Of a stretch of DNA of 64,000 nucleotides, positions 1-13,470 are shown piece after piece. Origin of the DNA: Lyophyllum atratum (taxonomy: Eukaryota > Basidiomycota > Agaricomycetes > Agaricales > Lyophyllaceae); NCBI GenBank assembly GCA_014905825.1, contig JACGCN010000024.1, forward strand, positions 62,001-126,000, in the 5' to 3' direction. The position numbers and the translations under genes are program-made. The notes beneath the pieces were generated by a model. It made no database searches. It was not told where the DNA came from and saw only the letters and a program-made list of their open reading frames with translations. How positions within the stretch are numbered: position 1 is the stretch's first letter; each line of letters starts with the position of its first letter.

Positions 1-974
1 TTGCTGAAACTTGATCGCGTTCCGTACAACGATGCCTCAGCTCGGGTATCATACTTATCAACTTTTGGAAAGGCTGTGCGTATCCAGGGTGGCATCGAAT
101 CCTTCAGACAAAGGGTGATTCACTGATTGCGAGGAGTTAGGATATAAGGGAAACCCAATCTGGTCCACTTACTGCCAGTGCCTTTTGTCAAGTTAATCTT
201 CGACTGCAAGATCACATGCGTTCGAACTCCCAATGACCATCGCGATGTGGATGGCATCCTGCGAGCGTGTTCATTGCTTTTGAAAACCATTGAGATGTAA
301 CATATTAGTGCGAAGCCTGTGCGGCGATGAAAGCCGAGAAGTGGTCTGCCACTCACTGAGATTTGACCCGTAACGTGCACTCTATTTGTCATGACCAACA
401 GATTCTGATCGTTCATCCACCTCGTGTCGTTCTTCTCCTCGAAAACCGTTGTCAGCCTCCATAAGGGAGAAAGGTGTGGTTTGACGGCTGTCCGGTCGTT
501 TCGCCCGACCAAACGAGAGGGAACGTAAAGTTGGGCAAGTAACTTCGAGATGCTGATAGGACAACTTCAGGAAAGTATCGATGTGGTTGAATCAGGAATC
601 GAGGCGGCTTGGTTGAGGCAAGGTATTGCCTACACAACAGGTTCCTGTTGTAAACCTAGAGATCTTTGCGAACGGAAAATGGATCAGAGGTCGGGGAGTC
701 GTGTAATGTGTGACCAGGTTGCTTTGCGTCGTGCGAAGAGCCGCACGGAAATTGCCAGGTCACATTGCACACATTGCCCCAGGTTCCGCGGCTGGGTGTT
801 GATCTACCTGTTACAACCCAGCTGAGCGCTCATCGATCAGCCCGCTATTTCGATATTACCGATTTAAATGCTAGAGAAGGAGTGAGAATATCGGAAAATA
901 GGACCATCGAAGCCTTATGAGTTGTGATACCAATTAGCAGTCCTTGATCGATGATCTGGTTCCACGACTCGTTC
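1..974. other. Gene-free left edge
   Basis: Only short overlapping frames on both strands, none with a recognisable domain, splice-linked partner or coding-like composition. I see nothing that I can annotate here. The stretch is downstream of the minus-strand membrane protein gene that ends at 975. Confidence 0.5.
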
Positions 975-2400
975 TCAAGGATTAACGGTGGTATTGGTAG
1001 AAACGGTGGAAACATCAGCATTGTCTGCGAATCTTATGGAAGGAAAGCTAGGCTTCCCGCCAGGTGTCCGCGTCTCTTCTAAACCACCCGAGCGAAGAAC
1101 TCCGGACTCCACATGCAGTCTGCTCACGGACATCAACTCGATAGTCTCGTCTGGCGCGTTCCATACAGACTCTCGGATGACAACAAGCATCAGAGTGGGA
1201 TATATCCCCTTTCGCGTCCAAAATAGAAATTTAGCAAAGACGCGGCAGAACACGACTAAAAAATACGTGACGCACGACAAATTGTACTGCGGAGTATCCA
1301 GATATGCAATCGATCATGCGCCCGATGCTCTCGGGTCCACCGACTACGAGCGAGGTAACTAGGAGGTCTGCAACCTAGATCATGCATAAATTACCCGTCT
1401 AAAGTGGATGTCTCGCACGTCATCTTACCAGCATGATCACGTACAACGTGCCGGATTCGACCAGAAGGACGAAGAGCGTGTATGTCCTGTTCTTTTTATA
1501 GGTGCGCAAGGCCAAGACGAGGGATGTCCGCAGAACCCTGTCCTCAACGTCAGGTTCGCTCACAAAGCACCAAAGAAGTTCGGGCACGAACCAAGCTCTC
1601 CACATGGTAAGCAGCATGACCGACATGTTTGTCATAATTGATAGCACAGGAGCCAATATATCTGTCGCTTTGCACAAAACCGTATAGTTCGTGCTGTTTA
1701 CTCCAGATCTGCAGTATATTGAGCTGACAATCATATTCACTGTTGAAGAGAAGGCTTAGTGGGGGGAGAAACGCGAGGTCGACTATCACGCACCGATCAT
1801 CAAACCCCACCAAAATGCAGGGATTACGACAAAAACTCTGCGGTCGTACCATATGGCCGCAACACGCCACATTACCAGAATGTCGCCGAGGATCATCTTG
1901 GGCGGAGATCAGTCGTTTGGTATACGGCATATCCTGCGACTTACTTGACATTTAAATAGCACACCTGTAATTTTAGTCTCGCGCGCAATAAGGTTATAAA
2001 GCGTGTTGAATTTGGCGTCTGTCGAAAGGTTATTGGGATGCAAGAGAAGTGAGACTAATCCCATGAGCTGTGCAACCTCCAGGGCCCACAATGCACTTGT
2101 GATGAAGAAGACGGTGTACAGGATCAACATGATCATTGCGTTGGCAGGATGCCTCAGACCACGCTGGCTGAAACTCTGTTAAGTATTTTGCGAGTTGACA
2201 TGGGTTTTGTACCTACCATAAACCACGTGTGACAACACACAGCAGAGCAATATATATGCCTGCGTATGACTGGTATCATTTTCGATGGCGGCGATATTTC
2301 AGACGAACATACCAAATAGTGCGGTCGCCACAAGGACGGGAATGATTCTGTAGACGAAAGCGAGACCAGCTCGATGCATCCCCGCGTCGTCCAGAGGCAT
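975..2400 (-). CDS. Basidiomycete seven-transmembrane protein
   Basis: Seven exons reconstructed on the minus strand: 2313-2400, 2217-2259, 1945-2167, 1794-1896, 1429-1739, 1276-1374 and 975-1208. All have GT donors and AG acceptors and stay in frame (366 aa). The product is a run of hydrophobic helices: IIPVLVATALFGIYIALL, MIMLILYTVFFITSALWAL, LGDILVMWRVAAIW, then VFVVIPAFWWGLMI, a helix around MTNMSVMLLTMWRAW, one at LVESGTLYVIML, and a last one at GIYPTLMLVVIRESVW, followed by a polar C-terminal tail of about 60 residues. This arrangement is that of the large basidiomycete-specific seven-helix family, whose ligand and role are unknown. The start ATG at 2400 is followed at once by helix 1; a second in-frame ATG seven codons later is an alternative. 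Family assignment is from recognition of the helix pattern, not from a search. Confidence 0.75.
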
Positions 2401-4518
2401 TGCAGAATGGAACGGAAAACGGATGTAGGGAAGAGAATGGAGGGAACATTGAGCAGATCAAAAGAGCGCGAGTGTGGGGGGTATTTATCGATTACATCGA
2501 GGAGAGAAGTAGGACACATCAAAGAGGATGAGGGTAGGGTCTTTGATGAAACAAGACGTCAGAAATTCTAAACATAGACAACACAGCACCTACGAGGAGT
2601 GCGTGTGCGTGCCTGTCGAGACCTGCGATGGATGATACAGAGTCAGTCGATCGGGTAGGAGGAGCCTTGATTGCAGATCTGATGTATGTCTGACACCGCT
2701 CAACGAATGGGAAGATAGAGTGAGAATATCGTTTTACCAGAGTCGCTGCGCAATTTAGTAAGCAATAGGCGCAGGTCGACGATCGCTCTATTAGGAGCAG
2801 AAATAGAACAAGACTGAGAAGAAACAAAAGCGCCGAGAACGATGCTGAAGGACGGTCGGGAAGAAACTGGAAAGGTCCCAGGCGTCAGAGAGCCCAGCGA
2901 ATTGGGCACCGATGAAAGTGCATATGCGTCTCTGAGACACTTGATGTATAGATGTTTCGTTGCCAGCGCTCGCTCCTGATATTGATGTATACGTCTGGCA
3001 GTAGCTACCCCAAGGCGGCACAGTTGCATAGAAGCGGGGCCGTTATAGACCTGACATTTAAGATGCTAACGCGTCTTTGCCATGAGCTTGTCAGTGCACC
3101 ATACACAGGCAATAAAGTAGTGGCTCGAGAAAGTCAGGAGTTGCTCAAATCGTGAGTGGCATCATTTGCAGAATCGCTGATCTGGTGCACCAAGTTTCAG
3201 ATATATCGCGTTCGTGGGATTTTATGACTTACTATCTACGCCTGCTACTTTCTTCAAGTACAAGCGGGAGTGGTGCTCAATGCTTGAGCCTCAGCGAGAG
3301 CGCCAAGGAGGTGTTCCACCGTCAATGTCGGTGTCACTGTCAGCCCGGAGCCGGCGCGCACAGACCATTCACCGCGATCACGTGCGCGTGACCGTCACTG
3401 TTAAAAAAATTCTCTTCTCAGAGTTCCATTTCCTTTTCTCCCGTTCCTCCACTGCCCATGTCGACTAGACGCTATACTGCGCCATTGCATTTTTCTCTTT
3501 CGTTCATGTCCTATTCGGAGCGTCTTGATGACTGCGACCTAGCGGTTGAGAACGCCTTTAGCAGGTGACCACGGCCCCCATCTACGGAGCCCTGACAGGA
3601 TTTGGATGTATCAGGGATACGCCTCTAAGCTTACAATCCTGGGATGGGATTTTCACCATGTGGATTTGTTCTCCTCGAGATCAAGTGAATTCATCCTGCC
3701 ATGACTGAAGGTAGAGGCGTATCACAATGCGTTTACGGACGGTCCCCTAGTGTGAGTCCTAGCCCTCTCTTTTATGTATGATGATTTCTCGCCGCCCCAG
3801 TCGTAGCCTTCGGGCCTTGACGATCGGCAGAGCACAGCCAAACGATGCATCTCTGACCATCTCTTCTCTTCGTTTCTTCTTCCTTGACAGATTGTTGATT
3901 TCGGATCTTCTTTTGTCAGGTGAACCTCCACATTTGCCATGTGTTATCGTTGGGCGCGGTGAGAACGTTGTCGAGCACAGGGAGGCGTGTCTTCGACGTC
4001 GCACGCCCCATTTGTTCATGTGGACCTGGGCAGCCTTGCTGGATTTCCGCAGTATCCCTGCTTCGCGTTCACGATGGTAAAGAGACGTTGCAAGACGGTG
4101 TTACCTCAGAACTTTGTAAGGAATGATTTTCCTCGACGCAGCGTCATCAGTAGTGTATATTAGCTAGTATTGCTGCCATGAGCTATTTACGCTAACTAAA
4201 TATAACTTCCTCCTTCGTTCTTGTTCACTACCGAGTCTTCTTCCTCACACACACCCTAAGTCTCAAGCAATCCCCTAACGGGCAGAAGCAGTCTTCGGGG
4301 ATTTTGGAGATCATTTTTGAGCACTTGACCATGCGTGTGATTGCCGACCATGTGGGCATGACGACTCTCAAGGTCTGACCCCGGCTCTGCGCATCATTCC
4401 CCACCGTCATCGTCAACAAGAAAACCCGTATAAGACCAGATGCCCAATGCCTCTACTTTCCTACCATAGCGCGCTGCCGATCGACCTGTGGAATATCCCC
4501 CAAGCATTGTACGATACG
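2401..4518. other. Intergenic region
   Basis: Frames on both strands are short and mutually overlapping, and I could not chain any of them through splice sites into a protein. The right end (about 4200-4518) should hold the promoter and 5' UTR of the ceramidase gene. In the frame of ceramidase exon 1 an earlier ATG at 4447 is also open. Confidence 0.4.
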
Positions 4519-7500
4519 ATGACGGGTATCGTGTGGTACCTGACGGCCTTTGTGGCTTCGACCTCTTTGTTCAATGGCACGCCTATGGGAATTCAGGCCG
4601 TGTCGGCGCAGTATTTGTTTGGTCTAGGTGAGTGAGGGTGGTTGGAAGGACGAAGGCAGTCTGACACAAGCTGTCACAGGAACTGGAGACATTACTGGGT
4701 ACGTAGTTTGCTTGCGCTCCTATTGCTGCTAATCGAATCTATTTCAGCCCTGTTGTAGAGACGAATATGATGGTATGACATCTTATCATCTAAACGGAAC
4801 GGGGTTGGACTAAGGTTCCACTTAGGGCTATGCTTCTCTGGCTCAAACAGATACCGGGCTGCATATGCGTCAACATAGTCGCGCTTTCATCATCGCAGAT
4901 GCCGCCTCCCCGTCTAATAGGGTAGTGTTTATCAACGCTGGTGGGCAAATTTACTGAAGGAACAAAGCCTGCGACTCATGCCACTTAGACATCGCGATGG
5001 GGGACACTGGTGTTCGACGTTCCATCGTCTCCCAACTCTCATCCCAATTCCCTGGCGTGTACACTAACGAAAATATTGCCTTTGTCGGGACACATCAGCA
5101 CTCTGGTGTCGGCGGGTACCTCGAGAACCTTCTCCCGCAGTTAACCTCCCTCGGATATGTGAAGCAGACTGCAGACGCCATCGTGGCGGGGACCGTCCGC
5201 GCCGTGCAGCGCGCACATTCGAGTCTGGCGCCCGGCAAGCTGAGCGTCGGCAATACGACTATCCTGGATGCAAACATCAATCGCTCACCTACGGCATACC
5301 TCGCAAACCCCGCGTCGGAGAGGGCAAGATATCAGTTTGACCAGGATAAAGATATGACAGTATTGAGGTTTGACGATACGACTGGGAAGGCCAGGGGTTT
5401 GTTGAGCTTCTTTGCAGTCCACGGCACCAGTATCTACGAGGTATGTCTAAATGTGTGTGTCGCGGATCCCCTGTCAACTGAGATTTGTAGAACAATACAC
5501 TTGTCAGCACGGATAACAAAGGAATGGCCGCTTTCCTTTATGAAGGTATGTATGGTGTATAATATTCGGGGATGTGAGTTTGGACTTTTCGACAGCCTCC
5601 GTTGAACCATCTGCCATGCCCGGGAACGCAACTTTCGTAGCTGGCTTTACGCAATGTAAGTGCGACACCTCCACAAATCCAGGCGTTTGCCGTTTCTGGC
5701 TGAGGAGATCGTGACTCAGCTGACGCCCCCTCTTCTAGCGAATGTTGGCGACACAAGCCCAAATACGTCAGTCCTCTCTATTACCACCATCGTCTTCCAT
5801 GCTGCCTCACTCTAAATCCATTCTAACTGGCATTTTCTTGTGATCAGTCTTGGAGCATTCTGCGAAAGCCCAGGAAAGGATTATGACGGTCTCGCATGTG
5901 AGGCCGACCATTCCACCTGTGGCGGCACCGTTCAGGATTGTCATGGAAGGTATGTATCTTCCCAAAACGTCAATATAGATCCTGATCCCAAGATATTGTC
6001 TTCAGAGGACCCGGATTCCGCATTTCCGACTTTGAATCGAATAGGATTATCGGCGACAAGCAATTCAAAGGAGCTCAAGCTGTGATGAGTGGAAGCAGAA
6101 TACCTGTGAGCGGGACGGTCAGAAGCGTACACACATACATGAACATGTACTCCACGTTCTCTGCTGTCTTCTATTTCTCCGTGTCTGATTCGCGTTTCAA
6201 CTTCCAGGGCGACACATACCTTCAATCTGCCAAATGGCACGCAAGTCTCGACGTGCCCTGCCGCAATGGGTTAGTGTCTTTTAAGCATGCTACTGAGCTT
6301 CTTCTACACTTGCTAACCACGTGTCTTTCGCAGGATTCTCATTCGCGGGTGGAACGACGTTCGTAATCTCTCATAATCAAATCCATCCTGACACCGATTG
6401 GAAGCTCTTCTCGCCAGTGACGGCCCCGGAGCTCTCGACTTCATCCAAGGAGATAATTCCTCAGCCCCGCAGTGCGTGTCATTTCTGGCATTAAAGTTTA
6501 TGCCGTATCGAACGAAATCTCTTCCTCCTAGAAATCCCTTCTGGGAGATCGTCAAAGGTAGGTGTATAGTTTGGGCCCTTAATATCACTGGAACCGTCAA
6601 CGTTGCACCCCCGAATTCTTGATTCTGACTGCCTCCGCCTTCTTCAGGCGCTGTAACTCCTTTGCCGTCTGCGGCACAGAAGGCATGTCAGGATCCCAAG
6701 CCAATTCTCCTCAATACGGTGGGTCACCTGTTTCACATATGTAAATCTTCTACTGAGTTTCCTGAAGGGATACGCTCACACTCCGTACGAATGGGCTCCC
6801 AGCACCGTTGATATTCAGATGTTGCGTGTGGGCAACTTTGGTATGTCAGGCCGGTGTCACGCGTCTTCTTTGCTAAATATTCTGTCACAACCATTACAGT
6901 GATGTTGATCATGCCTGGTATGTTGCTGTCGTTCCCATGATGTTAAGAAGCCCATGTGACTGATGATATGGTCTTTGCGCTTCAGGTGAGCTGACAACGA
7001 TGGCCGGAAGAAGAATGCGGTTCGTCTTTCAATTAACGACGGTGTTCCCTTTGTTGACTAAAAATATCGCCCCTTCCTCCTCCGTGTCCCTCTTTCTTCT
7101 CCGTCGCTTCTCCCACGTTACACTTCTGACACCTGTACAGAGAATCGCTGCGCGCCAAGTTAATTTCGTCAGGTGTTCTTGGGTCTGATGCGTACGTTGT
7201 CGTCGCTGGTCCTGCGAATACCTATGCGCATTATGTTACGACTCGTGAGGAGTATGGCGTACAGAGATACGAAGGTGCTTCGACCATCTTTGGCCAATGT
7301 GAGCACCCTGCCACCCCTTACCGCGGCTGCCATTTTTGGGCACTCACTGACATCATTGGTGCGAGAAAAGATACCCTTGATGCGTACATCGACAAATACT
7401 CGAGCCTTGTGCCGTTCCTTGCCGACAACGCCAGTGTTGCTCCTGCTACGGACCCTGCACCGGCTGACCAGACCTCGAAAGCGATTTCACTGCAGGTTCG

Positions 7501-8197
7501 GTCGTCTTTTTCATCTCTGCCTCAGATTAACTCATTTCGGCATTTTCCGTGGCTTCTCCTCGCTGACGCTCGCTTAGACTGGCGTTGTTTTCGACTCGGC
7601 GCCTATTGGAAAGAAGTTCGGAGCTGTTCTAGTCGATGTGAAGACTAGTCCAGCATATCGCGCAGGCGACAAAGTTTCGGCTCAGTTTGTTGGCGCCAAC
7701 CCCAGGGTCAGTGCTTTCTTTCGGGGGCAAGGGAAAACTGACTTGGAGTAACAGAATAATCTTCGGCTCGAGGGCACGTTCTTGACTGTGGATCAGCAGG
7801 TGTCAGGTCAGTGGAGGACTGTACGGTCGGACTCCCATCCTTCGACAACCTATCAATGGATTAGAACGAACACCGTAAGTTTGATCTTTATCCCTGACAC
7901 GTCTGGTAACATTATGGAATGCATCCAGGTTACTGGTACCAGCACAGTCACAATATCCTGGTAAGTTAGGAGTCACTATAACTGTCGATCGCGATCATCT
8001 TCTGACTTCGTTTTCTCAGGACAATTGAGAGTGGGACACCAGGTTTGTGCCATCACGTTCCCACCGCATTTTCCCTATTGAAGCACTCCCGATTTATAGC
8101 GGGAACATATCGCCTGAGCTATTTTGGTGACTCGAAGCCCGTTATTGGTTCTATTTCTGCATTTTCTGGTACATCTTCGAGTTTCACGATCACATGA
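4519..8197 (+). CDS. Neutral ceramidase, secreted, 25 exons
   Basis: Hydrolyses the amide bond of ceramide to sphingosine and a fatty acid. I traced 25 exons (4519-4627, 4680-4698, 4748-4772, 4826-4940, 4989-5440, 5491-5545, 5596-5655, 5739-5766, 5848-5949, 6006-6146, 6208-6269, 6334-6358, 6418-6471, 6532-6557, 6648-6718, 6768-6840, 6900-6917, 6986-7019, 7141-7298, 7371-7495, 7578-7706, 7755-7874, 7929-7960, 8020-8042, 8100-8197); all phases agree and give 717 aa. Family landmarks: VVFINADIAMGDTGVR, the zinc-site region THQHSGVGGYL near residue 125, FFAVHGTSIYENNT, the nucleophile box NVGDTSPN near residue 284, HSTCGGTVQDCHGRGPGFR, and the C-terminal Ig-like part with GANPRNNLRLEGTFL. I chose ATG 4519 because MTGIVWYLTAFVAS makes a good signal peptide; ATG 4447 would add 24 residues and bury it. 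Likely secreted or vacuolar. Confidence 0.93.
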
Positions 8198-8497
8198 ACT
8201 ATGGACCCAATTTGGTCACCGATGCTTCCTTACGATGTATACCTAAAGGCCCTCCGTGGACTGAATGCATACTTACAAGTGATATGGCTGGGATTGAAAC
8301 GACCCCTACATATCACGTCCTGTGATCCTGGCGATGACAGCGATAGTCGTTGACGCCTTGATTGGGAACAGAAATAAGGTTAGGGGTCGAGCCTCGAGGT
8401 TTCCGCATGTGTGATGCTTGAACACGTATAAAGCCGACGCGCCACTGAAAACAGCCACCAATTCCCACCTGCCAGACGCACAACTAGGTAGACAAAC

Positions 8498-9131
8498 ATG
8501 TTCCGCAATCTCTCCAGCCAGCTTGCAGCTGCTGCCACCGGCAAAGATGAACCGAAGAAGGTCATGTCCCCAAATCTACGTGCTGACATATACACTGTCG
8601 TCGACCTTGCCAAGCCGTGGATTACTGGTGGTCGCGGCCAGGCAGGAGACGGGGTCTCCTATGGCGCTATCTTATCTACGATCCAGAAGCACTTTCCTGA
8701 CGTCAAGCTCGGCCTTGAGTCAGTTGGACACGCAGAGAGTGAAGTTGCGATGATTGTGGGCGGAATTACGAACATGATTATGGAGTTTAGCATGTGGGAA
8801 AGCATGTCGGGAGGGATGGCAATGCGGACTTGGGTGGATGGTCTTATTAGTGCGTACGGCAAGACGCCAGCGGGACCTAGGAAGGATGCCATTGCGAAAG
8901 GAATCACGCGAGGGATAAATCAGAACACGGATGTTAGCCTGATGACGAAGGATTTCACAGCGAGGATACAGATCATATCCGCACTGAAGAGCGGTGAGTG
9001 AGCTGGATTGTATTGAGGATGAGGTTCCATCTGACTGGGAATGTCTCCTTCTAGTTAGCTCGAAGATATACGGAAACGGAACCGATGAAGCGCGACAGGG
9101 TGAAGCAGTGTGGAGTTCGAAGTTCATCTGA
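8498..9131 (+). CDS. Hypothetical 190-aa protein
   Basis: Two exons, 8498-8993 and 9055-9131, joined by a GTGAGT...CTAG intron in frame. The start MFRNLSSQLAAAATGKDEP is followed by SPNLRADIYTVVDLAKPWI, a Gly-rich turn GGRGQAGDGVSYGAIL, a hydrophobic AMIVGGITNMIMEF and a second Gly/Met-rich segment SMSGGMAMRTWVDGLISAY. There is no signal peptide and no strong membrane helix, so it is probably a small soluble, mostly helical protein. I do not recognise the family. It lies 300 bases downstream of the ceramidase on the same strand and is convergent with the TEA-domain gene. A TATA-like GTATAAAG stands near 8425. Confidence 0.65.
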
Positions 9132-9450
9132 CGGCTCACTAGTGGCTTAGATAGGCTTGGAATATGTACGCTACGATGATATCATATCCAGATGGGTCCG
9201 CTTCGCTCGCGAATTTCTTTGTATTGATTGTACAGATAGTACAGTAATCGGAATGGAGTTTGGAGGAGCTTGAAAATACATTATCTGTAGAAGCCAGGGT
9301 CATTTAGCTTCCGTCACCAGGAAAGTTTGGAAAGACACTCACGAATAATTAATGAGTAATAAGGGTCCGTTCGATGGGTATAGGGATCGGGTATATTGTA
9401 CATACGAAATATGGTATACTTTTTACTGTTGATGAAGCGTACTTTTACAA
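9132..9450. other. Convergent 3' region
   Basis: Shared downstream space of the 190-aa gene (+) and the TEA-domain gene (-). It is AT-rich, with no coding signal that I can support. Confidence 0.5.
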
Positions 9451-10986
9451 TCACGATGGTGAGTTACGACACCTGCAGTGAGAGGGGGGGTCAGTGGCTT
9501 GCAGTGTGGCTAGAGAAGAGAGACTTGCATAATGACCAAAGTCCGCCGAGAAACAAGCCGACACTGGGGATAATGTTGCATCAATGTCATCGTCCGAGGA
9601 TGGGTATCGCTCGGTTGAGGCCTCAGACGGCGAACGAGATGCCCACGAGCATCTCGTGTCATCGAGGGCACTGAAGTCATAGTAAGCATCGGTGTCCACG
9701 AAGTCAGGGTATGTATCCATGGCCAGAAGGCAGTTCATGGGGAGCGATTCTTGAACTTCGCGCATCAGCTTCTCATCGTCGAATGGCTCCATCAAAGGAG
9801 AGACGAAGATGTCGGGCATCGTGCCAGGAGGGTACTTGAATTTGTACGTTGCTGAGAAGATAGATGACGAGTCTTGTTCATCCTGGACTATATCTTGCAC
9901 GATGGTATATTGGGTTGGGTCTGACCTCAATGATGAGCTACGAGTGTTTAGATCGAACCTGAGAGCATACCTGGGCTTTCACAGATCCTCTGCCAGTACC
10001 CGGGAACGAGCGTTGTGCTGTACAGAATTGACCCGTCGATGCGCTCGGGAGCCGGACCAGCAGCGGTCAATTGAGTCGTCTCCGCAAAGGCCATCATCCC
10101 TCCTAAGTACACCGTGCAGGACGAGTGTGCGGATATCTCTGAGGGAGCTAGGAAGGTGACCGCCGGGTCGATCGAGCGGATAGGCCGAGCGTGTGGTGAT
10201 AGCCGGACGATGCCGTTTGCTCGGTCCCATTCTAGGTCCTCCGCGGCGAGTGTCGTACAAGGCACGTAAGGGGAGCATTCATTCTTGGGGAGGATATCGA
10301 TAGATATGACCGTTCTCGAGGATGAGGCGGTCCCTTGCAGTTGCCGGAAGTTGGTGGAGGTATTCACAGGCGTAGGCGGGGCGCTTGATGCATCGCTGGA
10401 TGAATCGGTATCACAGTAGTTGGCGGACCGGTAGCTGAGGTCATTGTAGCGCGAGGGACGAACGGGGCGGCAGGGCGATAGAAGCTTCATCACTGACCAA
10501 TGAATCAGTGCAAGGCAAAGGGGGCGGCAAAGGAAGGGACATACGCTTCTTGCCACCACATGTATCTCGAAGTTGTTGAAGACGGCTGCCGACTTGCTTC
10601 GCCGTCCTCCTCTTGCCCGTCTTGTGGAAGATCCAGTCAGATATGAATCGATTCCTCATAGGAAATCGGCCAAGGAGCCTAGTCTCCCGCGAGTCGTCCG
10701 GCTTATAGGCTTCAAGACCTACACGACGAGCATGTCAGCCATGCGGCACGTCGAAGATGTAGAGTGAAATACAACCTTCGAGTAGAGCTGCTTCGAGCTC
10801 TGGAGGCCATACGATCTCGCCCCCCCTCAGTGTCTTCCAACTTTTTCGTCCTTTGACGATTGATTGGAAAACGTCCTCGGTCCCCATGCTTTGGAGTGGA
10901 GAAAACTTGTAGTTGTTCGATGATGTGCAGATGCCACTAGAGGACGACGACGATCGCAAGGAAGCGAGGATGGTTTCAGAGGCCAT
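9451..10986 (-). CDS. TEA/ATTS-domain transcription factor (AbaA/TEC1 type)
   Basis: Four exons: 10776-10986, 10545-10718, 9971-10492 and 9451-9920, all in phase, 458 aa. Residues about 44-128 form a complete TEA DNA-binding domain: KGRKSWKTLRGGEIVWPPEL, then LEAALLEGLEAYKP, RLLGRFPMRNRFISDWIF, HKTGKRRTAKQVGSRLQQLR and DTCGGKK. The third-helix segment RTAKQVGSRLQQLRDTC, which contacts DNA in this family, is intact. The domain is split by two introns. Upstream is a short Ser-rich N-terminus; downstream is a Ser/Thr/Pro-rich region and a region with IDILPKNECSPYVPC, possibly the partner-binding part. Proteins of this class (AbaA, TEC1) control conidiation or filamentous growth in ascomycetes; the role in this fungus is an inference. 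The last exon ends at a TGA or similar stop with no further splice signal that I could see. Confidence 0.92.
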
Positions 10987-13470
10987 GGAAATACGAGTTA
11001 AAAGGCTTGTCGATTGAAGACAGCACGTCGTCGATCGTTGGGATTTATAGTGTTCGGGCCTCTCTTTTATACACGGTTTGGATGGATCTCCGTAGGATGA
11101 GATTGTATTTGGCCGGATATGTATACCTGTTCGGCTGCCTGTGAGAGCCAATCAGGACCAAGGACAGATCTCGTCATTCCCAGCACGGCCATTAGTCCAT
11201 AAGGATAAGGGCTGTTCATGGCCCTCAGAAGCATGTTTCGCCAACCTGCCGGTATCTTTGATTGTGTTTGCTCCGCCTCCGGCCAAAAAACCACGCACAG
11301 AGCTGTTGTGCTCCGGAATACATCCATTGATGGAGTCAATGGTATACTTAAGACTTCGGCTGAATATCCATGGAATTGTGTTCGTTGTTCGAAAGGTGTC
11401 GCAGAAGACGTTAGGGTCGGTTGGTGATCGTGGCACTCCGATGCGGCGTTTGACTTTTCTAGATGATCGCCTGACATGGAAATCTAGGCGCCTTACTCGG
11501 TGAGATCTCACCAAAATTTCAATGAACAAGTACTGCCACATCTCCATTTGTGAGCCCGGGGCAGGTCCTTCTCCGGAGGATACCCGATCACACGTACATA
11601 AATCGATCGTTAAAAGCCGAGACGAGAGTTGCCGAAGGACCCAAGGGAACGGCCCAATCAGGGCAACAATTCATTGAGGAACCGGAACGGATAGCAAAGC
11701 AAGCGGTGGACTGAACAGTTTATGGACGTCAGTGGTATGTTCCAACCTGTGTCCCGATAGATTAGCATAACTCGTCTAATGATCCTAACTTCTCTCTGAT
11801 AACGGGTCCCTTGGTCTTTGTCACGCACCATTTTCAGACTATCTTTCCTACAGTTGACAGGTCCACAGGTGCCAAACCAGCTACCCTAAATATCGAATTA
11901 TCAGATAGGAAATACTTATCAATGCGAAGCGTTCGGGGACCCGAAGGGGAAACACAACGGAGGCAGTTTCGGAGGGACTACCTTTGGCTCACAATCTTCA
12001 AACCTGAGTATTGTGTTGTTTTCTGTAACTTGAAGGTTACAATATGCTTCCTTTGTTGATGATAGTAAAAAACTTCTCTTGACTAGTAAATGCGCGCCAA
12101 TCATAAAGATCGCTCGTTGGCCGGCTTTCTGAAATCCAAGATGTTTCTCAAGTTTCTGGTGATAAATGGATGCAGGCTGACCTTCAAATGGATGCGATTC
12201 TAGCCTCTAAAAGCTACTAGATTTATTTGGGACCAAACCCTGTAAATGCGGTCCATACTGGCCTATAAAGAGATAGCTCGGAGTATAGCAGATGCGATGT
12301 ACATATTCGGTGCCCAAGTCTAGAACAACGTGTTATGACTTGCAGATCCGCCATCGCGCCGACAGGTTAAAATTGTCTCTTACGGTCAAGCCCAATCAGG
12401 AGGTCCATGGGTCTCCCAGAAGGTCGCGATATTCGGAAGCCATGGTTGTCCTCTAAGAGCTCCTGGGCCTTTGAGAACTCCCCAATCGACTAACCTTACG
12501 GAGGAGCAAGGTGACACCTCACTCGTGCCGGCGATTCTCCGCGTGAATGTTGAGTCCCACTCCAAGCATGGAGGAACGAGCATGTCCTCCGAGGCCATGA
12601 TTCCATCGCGTGGTAGTTGACCGGAACAAAGATTGCGTCAGAAGGACTCCCACACCACCGGAGAAGGCACAGACTAGCACGGCCATCGTGTATTTGCAAT
12701 TCTGCAGATCTGATCCAGCCTTAAAGGACAATCAGTGAACAGCCCGCAGATCCAACAGCAGCGACGCGCCAATGGCAGAGTACCCAGCACAAGATGTTTA
12801 AAGAGACCTTCGAACGTCTTCCCGTAAATTTTGATGATGAAGGTTGGAGGACAGAATTAGCAACACACTTCCGGATCAGGAAAAATCTTCAACAAATAGA
12901 ACGACAGATCCACGTGTTCTGGTGTCGGTGCTTTGAAATGCCAGAGGCACTTCCTCTGGCACAGTTGATGTGTTGGACCTGTACTACCTGTAATCCAGGC
13001 CGTGGTTCTCGTACTTGGAAGAAGTCCCTGTTTCAAATTCTATCCGGCAGGGAATCGCAATCCACCCAGAAGCGCTAAGAACATTGTTGTATTTTGGAGC
13101 CTGTCAGGGTCCCGAATATAGGGTCCTCATCGCCAACGTTGACGCGCCTTGCCCAGCGCATGAGGCCCTGATGTACCTTGTATTGCAGCCTGGAGGCACT
13201 CCAGGACCAAATGCAGGAACTAATGCAATACATACAGGCGATAAGAGTAAGAATTAAGGACAATTGTCTGTAATAAACCCCGAAAGATGAGTCCCGAATT
13301 GTGTGCAGTAATAAAAAAAGAGTGTCGGTAGCTGTGTAGATGTATAGTTATCCAAGAGCCTATGTCCATCGTGTTCTTGTTTACGAACGGGGAAAAAGGA
13401 GGGTTCGGCGTCAAACTGTATCATAAAGAAAAAGGTTAAAGGTGGCCGTGCTCTCCGGTCTCCGATCCCG
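10987..13470. other. Long gene-poor stretch
   Basis: Holds the TEA-gene promoter at its left end. A plus-strand frame at 12794-13078 (94 codons) and minus-strand frames at 12386-12731 have no recognisable domain and no convincing splice partner. They may be relics, but I cannot support a gene. Confidence 0.4.

Noticed and set aside
12794..13257. Plus-strand frames of 80-94 codons
   Set aside because: No domain, no splice partner and no codon-like composition; they overlap the downstream region of the glucanase gene.
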